Assembly (NCBI GenBank): GCA_033807695.1
Contig: CM066303.1
Location: 3,286,001 to 3,350,000 of the forward strand
Source of the DNA: Daedaleopsis sinensis
Lineage: Eukaryota > Basidiomycota > Agaricomycetes > Polyporales > Polyporaceae
DNA length: 64,000 bases
Direction of reading: 5' to 3'
Below are positions 12,463 to 23,136 of the stretch, in pieces. Under the pieces are notes generated by a model. The model saw only the letters and a list, made by a program, of their open reading frames with translations. It was not told the DNA's origin and did no database searches. The position numbers and the translations under genes were made by a program. Each line of letters starts with the position of its first letter. Position 1 is the first letter of the stretch.

Positions 12463-13013
12463 ATGGCACTGGCAGTCAGCACACGGCATCTCTATGTAAG
12501 TGAGGCAGGTCGTCTGGGTCTATAAGCTAACGGTATGATCGTAGGTGTTCGAAAGCATTTTCGCTATCGACGGTTCAGGTAGACAAGAATTACGTTGGGA
12601 GGAGTTCAAGCAGGTGCGTACGATAACAATGTCAGAGCGGCGCAAGTACTAACGGATCAACAACCGAAGGCGATGGCCGAACTCAATTTCGCATACAGCG
12701 AGAAACGACGGCGGGGACGGGGCAAAGGATCATCATGCATATTCACTCCCCAGGACCCTAATATCGCGACGACTCCCTTTGTGCGCCACAAGGTGACTCA
12801 ATATTCTCATTAACGACGATCTAATAACTGAACAAGTGTCTATGCAGCCCCACGATGGGTTACTGACGAAGTCGAAACAGATATAGTGCGTCTGAAGTAT
12901 GTAGTATCACCGTTTGGGGTACTTACTTACTGCTACGTTTTGAGTACAGTTTGAAGAAAGCTTTGAAGGTCGCGTATGGATGGGACCGCGAGGACTTCGT
13001 GTCCAAGCCATGA
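12463..13013 (+). CDS. Small five-exon protein with HicA-like (dsRBD-type) fold
   Basis: Five short exons (12463-12495, 12545-12613, 12670-12792, 12848-12885, 12950-13013) join in phase through GT...AG introns into about 108 residues ending in TGA. The product reads IDGSGRQELRWEEFKQAM, a helix, a Lys/Arg/Gly-rich loop, SSCIFTP, then a His-containing strand (FVRHKPHDG) and KKALKVAYGWDREDF. This order resembles HicA/YcfA-type small RNA-binding domains, with the histidine at the expected strand, and related domains occur in basidiomycete proteins of unknown role. The start is the nearest in-frame ATG; the frame stays open upstream, so more N-terminal sequence is possible. No HicB-like partner is visible. 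The family call rests on motif order only. Confidence 0.5.
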
Positions 13014-14060
13014 ACGAGTGGGTGGGGCATAGCGGCCAACGACGAGCCTGCCGAATTTGAAGCATGAAGCTTGAAGCCTCACACGAGCATGTAGTTCAAA
13101 TGACGTCATATTGCGATAGTAGCTAACTATTGTAGGAGTAGTAGCTCGCCCTATCGAGTTGTATCCCATATGGCTAGCCACTAGAGGAGCGTAAGCAGTT
13201 ACGATGGATTTGGTAAAACTGTCAGCGTGTCCAACCCTTTGAGATTTCGGGTTGGACATGCGCGACGGTGAAGAACGCGCCGAAGCACCGTGCCAGGGAG
13301 CCGCGTCAGCGAGCGGATTGGGAGTCAGGATGCCAGCTACGGTGAGACGTGCGCGCGACTGTCGCGGCTCGCAGAGGCAGCGTAGACAGGATGTCCAGGG
13401 TGCGCCGAGACGGCGCGCGAGCGGCGGCTGGAGGGCCTTTGCACCGGCGAGGACGAACCGCTGGCCCGCGTCGTCCGGAGGCACGTCCCTGTGTTCGCGC
13501 ATGGTACCTCGCGAGACAGCCATCCGATGCTGGGCGTGTAACGCAACGATCCGACTCGGGGGCGGTGTTGCATTGGCATCGCGAGATCGGTCGCGGTACC
13601 GCGCTGCCCGCGCTCGCGCTCGCGCCGACGGCGTGCTGCGCGTTTAGTGCGGTCCCACAGGAATCTGCTCAAGGCCCACGACGCTCGGGTGTGGTGGTCG
13701 GGTTCGATGACATCCGCCTTCCCCGCGCTGGACCATACCAGTAGAGAGATCGGCGCGTACCGCCCGCGGCGTCCGCGAAACGTTCAGCGCCTGCTGGAGA
13801 GATGTGTTAGCACGCGATGCGAGAAATGAGAGATACGTATGTGCCCATTTGCTACGTTACAGCAGGGGACATTAGACGTCTCATATGCGGTGACGTCATT
13901 GAACGCGCGCCCGTGGCGCGAGGTTTGCATCCGTGTTCGCGTGCTTACAGCCGTACCACGCCGTACCCCTCGTTCCCGGTGTTTTGAACGATGTCCGAAG
14001 GACGTCGTGCGATGGCCAACGATGGCGATCATCAGTAACCTGGGCCTGTAAGGCACTAAC

Positions 14061-14101
14061 GCGCCACTGATAGCGAACCTCGCGGTCGCTATCAGTGGCG
14101 C
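14061..14101. repeat. Perfect 16-bp inverted repeat (hairpin)
   Basis: Arms GCGCCACTGATAGCGA (14061-14076) and its exact reverse complement (14086-14101) flank a 9-bp spacer. There is no T-tract and no adjoining gene, so it is more likely part of a transposon end than a terminator. Confidence 0.8.
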
Positions 14102-14192
14102 ATCTGCATCGCATCAATGTCTCTGATGCTCGCTGCGCCCTTGATCCTCTCGTCCTCGTTCGTCCAATGCTGTCGGGTCTACAGCACAGCTT

Positions 14193-14241
14193 GGTACTTG
14201 CAAGTACCGTTGGCCTGTCAGGCCGGGTACTTGCAAGTGAC
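14193..14241. repeat. Clustered palindromes around TACTTGCAAGTA
   Basis: The 16-bp perfect palindrome GGTACTTGCAAGTACC (14193-14208) recurs almost unchanged at 14226-14241, with GGCCTGTCAGGCC between them. A related GCCTGTAAGGC motif lies at about 14045 and 14260. Such clusters suit binding sites in a transposon terminus; no open frame is involved. Confidence 0.65.
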
Positions 14242-15372
14242 TGTGTATACGACTCGCCTGTAAGGCTGTACTCGCTACGTACGACAGCCCCGTACTAACG
14301 TGTATGACGACTGCGACAAGTACTAGAATGCCCGCCCGTCTCATTGCCCCTGCTCGCTACATTCTACAGACATGCACAGTTACATGTACATGTCGAGCGA
14401 ATGTCGAGCTGTCCGAACAATACGCCGACTGTAGTACAGCCACAGGAAGTACGACAAGTCGATCAACAACGAAGGTAAACCTTCATTAAACCGAGGTGAA
14501 TTAGCGTTGCAGCCTCACACACCAAGGTCGATATGAACGTATTGCATGACAGGTACAATGACGTAGCGGGTTAAATCTGCACACTATCGCGGAGCTCGCT
14601 GGCCATGGGCTGTGGACAGCGAGTTGTGTTTCGTTGGTGATATGTACATGGCGCGTGAGTAGTGCTGCGTCTTCTCGTAGTACGCAGCTGCTGTGAGCCG
14701 TCAGTCAACTTGATCCTGATCTCCCAGACCGCGGTAGTCATCTCCTCCCACATCTCTCTCCGTCGCTCTGCCAGTGGCACCTCTTAGCATCCCCAGTCCT
14801 AGAGGATGTGTGATGGTTCCATCTCGAGGTCGAACCTCACAGGGACGGGCAGTGATTGCATCGCGTGGTACAGATCTCCCCACCGTGCACTGTCTGCCAT
14901 AGGCTGGAGACACAGAGTGCCGCCTTTGGACGTTGTGGTGCATCCATCACACTGTAGCGGAGGTAGCGGAGCGCGAACGAAGCGCTGCGGTATCGAATAG
15001 GACAGCGACGATGGAGTGTGTCGAGAGCATCAGAACACGTCGTGCGGAGGAAGGGCGGTCTGCACATGCTGGGACAATATCAGAATTGAACGGTGTTTCG
15101 TCTACCCTCAAGCCGACCGCTATGCAGCAATCGGACAAACTCATACGGAGTATGCACGGAACGCATGAGGCCCGTTTGGTCTTAATCAGGTGCGAAGTCC
15201 AAGATTAGCGTGTATATGTCGCATAGACCGCACGGGCCCAACGCTAGCATAAGGACATGGGCAGAGAATAGGACTGTTGGTCCCATGTATGAGAATGAGG
15301 GCTGTTTGTCCAGTTGAAGTAGTAGGGCACTTGGAGACGCCGAAATTGAAATCTCCTCCTCCTCCTCCTCGA

Positions 15373-15426
15373 CTCTGCCGCAAGCGCCGAACAGAATTAA
15401 CGGCGCCTACAGACTGCTCCTCCTCC
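15373..15426 (+). repeat. Dispersed 53-bp repeat, copy 1
   Basis: The sequence starting CTCTGCCGCAAGCGCCGAAC and ending CTGCTCCTCCTC is repeated with a single difference at 28197-28249, about 12.8 kb away in the same orientation. Flanks are unrelated. Origin unknown; probably a remnant of a repeat family. Confidence 0.75.
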
Positions 15427-18400
15427 ATCTTCGTCTCTGTGCCGTCTCTATCCTTGCGTCTCCTCCCTATCAGGCTGCAGCCTCTACTGCTCTGCTTGTT
15501 ACGACCGCTTGTGCTTGCCCCCCATTGCACTCGCCATGGCCCTGGCCCTTCCCGACTCACTCGACTCCCTCGACGCGTCTCTCTTGCGACTACTAACCCT
15601 ATGCCCATTGCGCCCCCGCCTCCCTGGAGACTGGAGTGATTCACGGTTATCTGTGCGCATGCGACAGGTAAGTGACATATTTTCAGCTTCTAGATCCACC
15701 CCACACACTGTACATGTGTACCCCGTATCCAATATATGCAGTGTCCCCCTCGTCTCGCCCGTCTATCTGCTTCTCTCTCTGCCTGCATGCCTGTCAGTCC
15801 TGCCTAGTGTAATGTACTCTGGACGACTCTCCCGTACTCCGTGCTGGACTCCGGGCTTGAGCAATTCTCTCTCCATGACTCGCATCTCTGACACCCGTGA
15901 ATATCTAGCTCGCTCCCTTGTTTGCAACTCGCGCAAGACCCTGGCAGCCCTCGCAAACAAGAACTCCCCATCCATTCGTGTAAGCCTCATCCCTGTGAGG
16001 CTCACTTCAAATCCACTCCATCAAGCAGGGTAAGTTCGTCCCCTCCCTACAACTCGTCCCAGCTCCGTACTGAGCTCACTGTGTGCAGATATCGATTCCG
16101 CGTTTCACCATCAATGACGTCCTGAGCGTGCGCGACGTCTGGTCATATCGACGGCCTCCATGCATCCTCCCAAGCAAAACGACATTTCCTGCTTTTTACT
16201 GCTCTCGGCTGCCACGCTATTCTGCGCCTGAGCGCACAAACTCTACGGACGGCTCTCGCAGCGGTCCTGCCTAACCAAGTTCCTCGATGTCGTCTAATAC
16301 TCTGCTGACGGGGCGCACCTCGGTATCCAGCTCGCAACCTCGCGCTCTTCTTCGCAGCTCGCTACAGGACCGGTGGTCACCACAACGAGACCCCTGACGC
16401 GCTCGTGCACACCCCGTACGCAGGAGGCTCACTATCACCTCCGCTCCCGCGAAATATGGTACGTTCCTACACCATTCCTCGCAAAACTCTATCAAGCATG
16501 TGAATAACCTCCGTCTACTCGCGTCCTACGCTCCCAAATATATCACAGTACTCACCAGCGCGGCGCGGTGCACATATCCGGCGCATATAGAAACCGCACC
16601 GGTCCGCGCTCTAGCCACGACGTCTCCATCACTGATTTGTACCTGATCTTGGAACGGATTGCAAGTGCCTTGCAACCGATTATAATGGGATTCTAAGGCA
16701 GATAATAATTGCTACTTTACAATCCATGATAGTGTGACTATGATGGAGTGGGGCTCCTTACAAGGGACATGCAATCGGGTTGCGAGGTCAACAATAATTA
16801 TATCACCTGTTAGCGGTCCCATCATTATGTGTCTCGGCACTCATTAGAATCCATCCCTGGCGTTGTCATTGGATTATACTGATATCACGACATGGTAGAG
16901 AAACGGTATAAGGATATATATTGACTGGGAACGATATAGTACAACGGTGAATACTACAGAGGTACTACATCGGAGCAGCCTGAGAGCACGGGGGACGGGG
17001 GAAGTAATGGTCAATGGACAGGCTCTAGTACCGGCAGAGCACAGGCAGCGGCGAACGATGCGGGTAACCGGCAACAGGGTGCTGGTGACGATGGCAACAC
17101 AACGGGAGCACGTAGACACAGCCCTGAGCCAGTGCAGAAGAAGTATGCGGGCAGCGGCAGTGAGCATGCAGCCAGCAGAGGCTTTGAGAGGGAGGCGCAG
17201 CACAGCGAGCCAGACAGACGACAAGTCAGAGTGACGAAGACCCAGCAAGACCGTGACGAGCTCAGAGGAGGATAGGGGATTGCTTGAGGCCGGCCGCCGG
17301 TGAGGTTGAGAAGGTATACGACTTTATGTGGGCGAATATAGAAGGAGGCAAAGTACGTTGATACTCACCAAGTACTCCTGCATGTGTGGACGCGGGAGAG
17401 CAAAGACTTGAAGAGGGATCGGAAAGCAGGACGCGGGACGCGTGGCTTTTATCCAAAGGGATTTCAAACCCCGGCGTTGAGCTGTATAGTTTTGATCCTG
17501 ATGGCGCTGAGCAGGGAGTGGGGATGGCGCGCAAGTCGCAAGAGGTTCAAGAGACGGTGCAAGCCTACAGCTCCTTGCAAGGTGGATGCAAGACAGTTGC
17601 AAGGCGTTGCCAAGACGGTGACGAGGACAACAATCATTGCGGGCGGCTGTTATCCGAGCCGAGATTCCGAGGGACTTAGAATACACTGATAAGCGGGTAC
17701 AACTATGCTATCCGATAATAATTACTTACAAAAGGTAGTGATTACTGGACGCCTGATAAGTTTGACGCCGTTTCTGTGATGTCTGTCGCCCGCCTATAGC
17801 AAAGAAGAAGCCGACCCCGCCTATCCTACTCGTCCTTCCGGATACTATGTCCCCGTCGAGTCCGTTGCCTACCACGCCTTCAAGTACTGCACTCCACGAA
17901 CATTGTTACTTGATCAAATCGTCGACCTTTCCGACCTTCCGGCGTCCCTGTCTTGGCGATACACGGTACTTCGCCTCCAGAGTCAACAAAAGATCCGGTC
18001 GACGTCTACGACGCGTTCCGGACGATACGAATGAGGCATCGGTGATCCGCACATCATCGGTCACCCCCCGGACGTCTCCGACGACGCATGTCGTGATGGA
18101 GGGTTCTCGTCGGGGAAGCCTCTGGCTACGAATCACGCCGATCTTGTCGAGAACATCGCCATGAACGCGATGTACATGCATGCGCGCTGATACCTCTATC
18201 TCGTGGGCGGGTCGTTGTATCGACCACTATGAAGGCGTGTCCTACCCACAGGTGCTCAACAAGGCGCGGGTATTTCGCCGGCGCACGCGACTCGCATACA
18301 GGACAATTCGAGACATCGCACGCATCACACACGTCCCACTCTCGCATAGCGACTACATTCAAGACTCGTATACGCCGCTGGCCTCGGAGGTCGTCGTGGC

Positions 18401-19834
18401 GCTCGCTCGCTGCTCTCAGCAGAGACGGACAATCCTCCTGTTCGAGTCTGTATTTGCTCCTCGACGTCCCGTGGTCCAACCCACAATATCAATGACTGCT
18501 GCCCGCCATAGGTCCCCAGTTGCAGTAGATCGGGGATGATGCATTTGTTTCCGTAACGACTTGCAAGTGAGTGCCTTCGCCGCGATTCTGTCAGTCAGAC
18601 TGTGCAAGAAATGTTAACGCTTGAACACAGAGCGCGCACGCGCTCTGCTCGACGTCTTGGGCAGCATTCTGGACTCTCGATCTCGTTCACGGCGGTCCAT
18701 TCATGGTGAGTATCTACGCACTTTTGCGCACTCCAATCCGACCACTGACAGTGCCTATAGCGGACACAAAAAGTGCGCCCGGCTAGCGGCACGTTGAGGA
18801 GACAAGTTGCCGTCCACGGGAGAGGACAAATCCGCGACGTACCGGTCCATACGCCCCAGCCTGGAGCTTTCGCGCGCTCGCTCGTCGCCGGTGGGTCTCA
18901 AAACGAGTATAGGACGCCTCTTTGGTGCATATAAGGGTACGGATCGTTCATGTTGCGATGTGGGATATATGTATGGGATGCTGCACAGCGCTCGTGTCGA
19001 CGTAACTATCCACTGGCCATGGTGAGTTGACAAGTTCCAAGCATGCTCGTTGTCTGTCGCCCGCATGCACTGACCTCGATAGCTGTGGATGCTAGTATCC
19101 TCCCGCCTCCATACCGCCGAGAATGAACGCGCAATACGCGTGCACATCGACACTCACCGGACGGCACCGTTCCCTGCAACCACTCACGGGACCATATCCG
19201 CGGCCGCAACAGCATCGAGCCGCATACATCATGCTCGAAGGCGAAGGACCGTGCTCATGGGTCCACAATATCCCGCCGACTCGGAGCATGCGGAGCACGT
19301 CCCCCTCGACAGTGTGGACCGGGGACACAGGTGAGTACGTACGTCCATGTACGGTACCTGTCATACCAGGGAAGGACTTCCGTGCGAGCAGGTCTGTGCG
19401 TGACTTCGCTGTGCAACTTGACAGCCCACGTGGTGGTTGGATTCCTCGTGGTGGCCTTTGCAGTATGGCGAAGGCGGGGAAGAGGACTGGTGGCCGAGCT
19501 TCTCTGTCGCATTCGGCAGAAGCTAGTGGACTGCAGACATGAGGGTGTACCGCCGCCGCGCAGTCTCGTAGTCGGGAATCAGTGTCAGGTAACTTAGGTA
19601 TACGGCTTCTATGGTCCTTGTGGAATCTTAGAGCGCGTAGGAGAATAGTTGATGAGTACAGCTGACATATGTATGTGGCTCTACCCTCCTCTTGCATCTG
19701 TATCATCCTCGAGAGTTCAGTGTCAACCATCGTACCGTCCCCGACAACGTCTCCGCTATGTAAAATCTTGTACTGCCGCACTCCAACATAGCACAAAGGG
19801 GGCACAAAGTGAGCAAAGTGAATCAAAGTGAGCG

Positions 19835-20084
19835 TTTACAGCTGTTTTCATAACGTTAGACCTTTTTCGTCCGAAATACACACACAGTCGATTGATGCGG
19901 AGCTAATAAAAGTACCTTGGATGTCAGGCGGAGTTCTCAGCTTGCTCCGCCGGACACCCTTCAAGCAAACTTGTCCGCCTCGCATGCCGTGAGATGCCGC
20001 TGATTGCGGAGCCCAACTCCGCTGACCGACTATGTGTGTATTTTGATTGACAAGGGCCTATCGTTATATAAAAACAGCTGTAAA
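19835..20084. mobile_element. 250-bp MITE-like element with about 68-bp imperfect TIRs
   Basis: The left arm (19835-19902) begins TTTACAGCTGTTTT and continues through AAATACACACACAGTCG to GCGGAG. The right arm (20017-20084) is its imperfect inverted copy, ending AAAACAGCTGTAAA. The centre has further short GCGGAG/CTCCGC repeats and no coding frame. No clean target duplication was found. Short AAAGTGA repeats lie immediately left. Confidence 0.7.
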
Positions 20085-20603
20085 GTAACTTTATATCACC
20101 TCCTTTGGAAGGAGTATATATGTGCGCTCCGCCTAACAGTTGAGCGTTTGTCACAGGGGTCACTTGACCAGGAATCCTATAGAACTTACACAGATTTCGA
20201 AGCACGCACTGACTGTGACCTTCGAGTGCACTGATACCGTCCGAGTCGGAGTCGTTGGGTCGTACATGCGGGCCCGCAGTACACCACTCAAGACACTCCT
20301 TTGGCGGGTAGAAGAGGGGCGTGATAGTAGGCTAAGATGTAGTAGCCATAGATGCACTGTGTTGACCAGGTTGTCATGAACGATACAGACGAATTCGACC
20401 GTCCTGCATCGGACTCTGATAATAGACATTCGTGATAAGGTTTAACAGCTTTAAGTGTCTTCAACTTCGGTCCTCGTGGTGGTTCAGAGCACGCAGGAGC
20501 CTGCTTAGTGCGGACACCTGGCGTACGCACTCTGTCCCCTTCCTCCACTATCCCCAGCAGGCCCCCTTTCACCATCGTACTGTCTCCGCTCAAGCTCTCC
20601 TCC

Positions 20604-23136
20604 ATGTCAGACACAGAGCCTGTACCACCGCAATCCGAAACAACAGGAGGAGTCTCCGCTAGAGCTCCGGAGCAGAACCATGAATCGGGACCTACTATTC
20701 GTGACAATGCACATGGTGAAGGTGGCGGTGCTACACTCGTACGTCGCAGTCTCATAGTCTCTAGGGCGATTTTGGCTCAGCGAAATGTGGACAGGATACA
20801 GAGCCTACCAAATCAGAGCCACTGCCGCGCTTGCTAGATGATTGGGAGATACCGAGCGTGAAAGTATGAGTTGCCATATTATCATCGATCGCTTGTAAGA
20901 AACTGAACAAGCACAGAAACGATGGGAGGAGCGGCAGAGCTCCTTGTACACGGAAAAGGAGAAGACCGACTCTAGGGAGGAAGTTGCGCAGATAGTCAAG
21001 CAGTACAGCGATGACATGGTGCAGCGTTGGAAGGAGGAAATGGACACCCTACTCGTATACGTGCGTGACTGGTACCTCCATGACGTCACAACCACCGTTC
21101 GAGCTTCTCGTAAACAGGCTGGCCTCTTCTCCGCTGTCCTCACAGCGTTTAACGTCGAATCATACCCCCTGCTCACTCCGCCGCCCCCAGATCCTGTTCT
21201 CGCTACCCTCCAGCAGATCTCGCAGCAGCTCAACAGCTTCGCAATAAATCCTCCCCTCGTGAACTCGACGCAGCCTGCAAGCACCTTCTCAGCTGCTCCC
21301 GCATCTCCTCCTGAACGCTGGGCCGTGATCCTGAATGTCCTCTGGTTTTCAAGTCTCATCTTCAGCCTGTCCGCCGCGTCAGTCGCCATCATGGTCAAGC
21401 AATGGCTGGCAGAGTATAGCACGGGCATTTCAGGATCCTCCCCTCATATTGCACGAATTAGGCAGCATCGACTGAACAGCCTAAGGAGATGGAGAGTCTC
21501 TGAGATTACCGGCATTCTTCCTATTCTTCTGCAAATTGCCTTGTCCCTGTTCTTTGCCGGCATGCTCGTCTTACTATGGCAGCTCAATCATACTGTCGCC
21601 ATTGTTGCAACCATCCTGATTGGAGCTCTATCTATTCTCACACTCGTCACGACTATCCTACCTGCCTTCGCTCATGACTGCTGCTATATCTCGCCACCCG
21701 CTATTGGGTTTACGTTTGTGGTCTTTATTCTCGCACATTCCTTGGTTAGCCTGTTTTGGAGGGCCTGTAGTGCGATACCAAGCGGTCACTGGGCAAAGGA
21801 TGCAGCCACGGATGTGTACAACTATATGAACACCTCTAGCGCAGCATTGACCATACGCGGAAAGGAGCTCAAAGCTGTTTCAAACGATCAACAGCATCTC
21901 GACGCTGATATGGCTATCACGGCATTCACCACCACCCTGGATCCTCGCAATATCGCCACCTCTATGCCTACTGTCGCAACGCTGAATCTCAATCACGCAT
22001 TTCGCTACTTCTCGCAGATTAGGGCTCAACTGACGCAACACCAGCTTGAATGGGACTACGCCTTCGACCAAGCACCGTGCCGTGTACTGTCTAGCGGACT
22101 CCTGACGATGACCGCTACCGTCACAGACTGCATTCAGGACACAGACACGGGCAAATGGGCAGATAGACTCCGACGGCTTCTAGAACGTTACCCAGAACGC
22201 AATACAAATCCATCCGACATGTGCATGGACCTTGTGAGCATAACTCAACACATTAACACTCTGGATCTCAGGAGCCATCCCCAGCCTCTTTATGACGATG
22301 TGTGTATTTCGCTTCAATGTGCTGTCGATAAGAATAAAGGAGCACTGAGTACGCAAGCCCGAAAGCGAGGTGAGCAGCAGCTAGAGTCTTCATCATCATA
22401 TTGAGGGATAGGCTGACATGTGCCTTAGTTGCAGCTTTTGCAACACAGCGACTGGGTCGAATTCAGGAAGGACTTGAAGAATATCATCGCGACATATTTC
22501 TCTTTCAATGCGAATGGGTGACCTTGCCGTTTAGGTATACCCTCATGCATGCAGCAAGCGATAAGGAGTTTCTGCAGGTCTGGGCCCATCCTGGACTTGA
22601 ACAGATTCTCTGTTTCGCTTTCTATGCTACAGGACGCACCGCATGGATGTGGTCTGGCATCATCCATCAACTTCGAGACCTGCTGGCGATTGGTCAGAAC
22701 GCGGACAGATTGCTCTTGGATGTGCTCAGAGAGGCATTGAACATCAAGGGAGTGTTCTCGTGGGACTTTGAGCCCGGGGAGTGGAGAACGGAGATCGAGC
22801 ATTGTCAGGTACAGGTCAAGAACTGGATCTCGCGAGTAGAGCGGAGTTTGAGCCCGGTAAGAGCATGATCTTAGTTTTGTAGACTCATCGCAGAGCTGAC
22901 ATGCAATTGATATACAGCCACCTCCCAGAGTAGTCTCTTACTTGGACGTTGACGAAGCTGCGTCCGCAGTGTCATCTTCCGCTCCGAACACCGAGTCCAT
23001 TGACACATCGCGCTACCATACCCCATCTGCTACTCAAGGCTCTCTCAGGGTCCCCGAGTCTATGCCGCCTCGTGACCCTCCTGTCCCTGATCCCTCGTCT
23101 CAATCTGATGGACCGCTTGACAAGCCCGTGTCATGA
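20604..23136 (+). CDS. DUF6535 multi-pass membrane protein
   Basis: A complete six-exon gene: 20604-20727, 20781-20863, 20917-21060, 21118-22369, 22429-22856 and 22918-23136, phase-consistent throughout, giving about 749 residues. The N-terminus is acidic and disordered, then LPRLLDDWE, a coiled-coil-like stretch, and the family's AGLFSAVLTAFNVESY signature. Hydrophobic segments follow: WAVILNVLWFSSLIFSLSAA with VAIMVKQWL, ILPILLQIALSLFFAGMLVL, a third around VATILIGALSILTLVTTILP, and a fourth around FTFVVFILAHSLVSLF. A long soluble helical region and a Pro/Ser-rich tail end it. DUF6535 proteins are abundant in basidiomycetes and have no assigned function. The intron at 21061-21117 is in frame and could be missed by naive ORF calling. 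Likely intact, and the best single-copy-looking gene in the left half. Confidence 0.88.

Larger units (their letters stand above)
13014..20603. other. Long gene-poor region with repeat relics
   Basis: About 7.6 kb with no gene I can support. Isolated GT...AG-bounded stretches occur near 15670, 16030, 18700 and 19020, but their frames do not join. A frame at about 17826-18175 (KYCTPRTLLLDQIVDLSDLP, then DLVENIAMNAMYMHAR) looks protein-like yet carries stops. The stretch contains the hairpins at 14061 and 14193, the dispersed repeat at 15373 and the inverted-repeat element at 19835, listed separately. I read it as decayed transposon and gene debris. Confidence 0.4.

Noticed and set aside
11640..12482. 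280-codon minus-strand open frame
   Set aside because: GC-rich DNA with equally long frames on the other strand; Arg/Ala/Pro-biased, no motif or intron, and it overlaps the start of the better-supported spliced gene at 12463.
14061..14101. Intrinsic transcription terminator
   Set aside because: No T-tract and no gene ending there; bacterial-type terminators are not expected in fungal nuclear DNA.
19092..19826. 244-codon minus-strand frame
   Set aside because: No recognisable motif, competing plus-strand frames of similar length, and no intron structure as seen in the real genes here.
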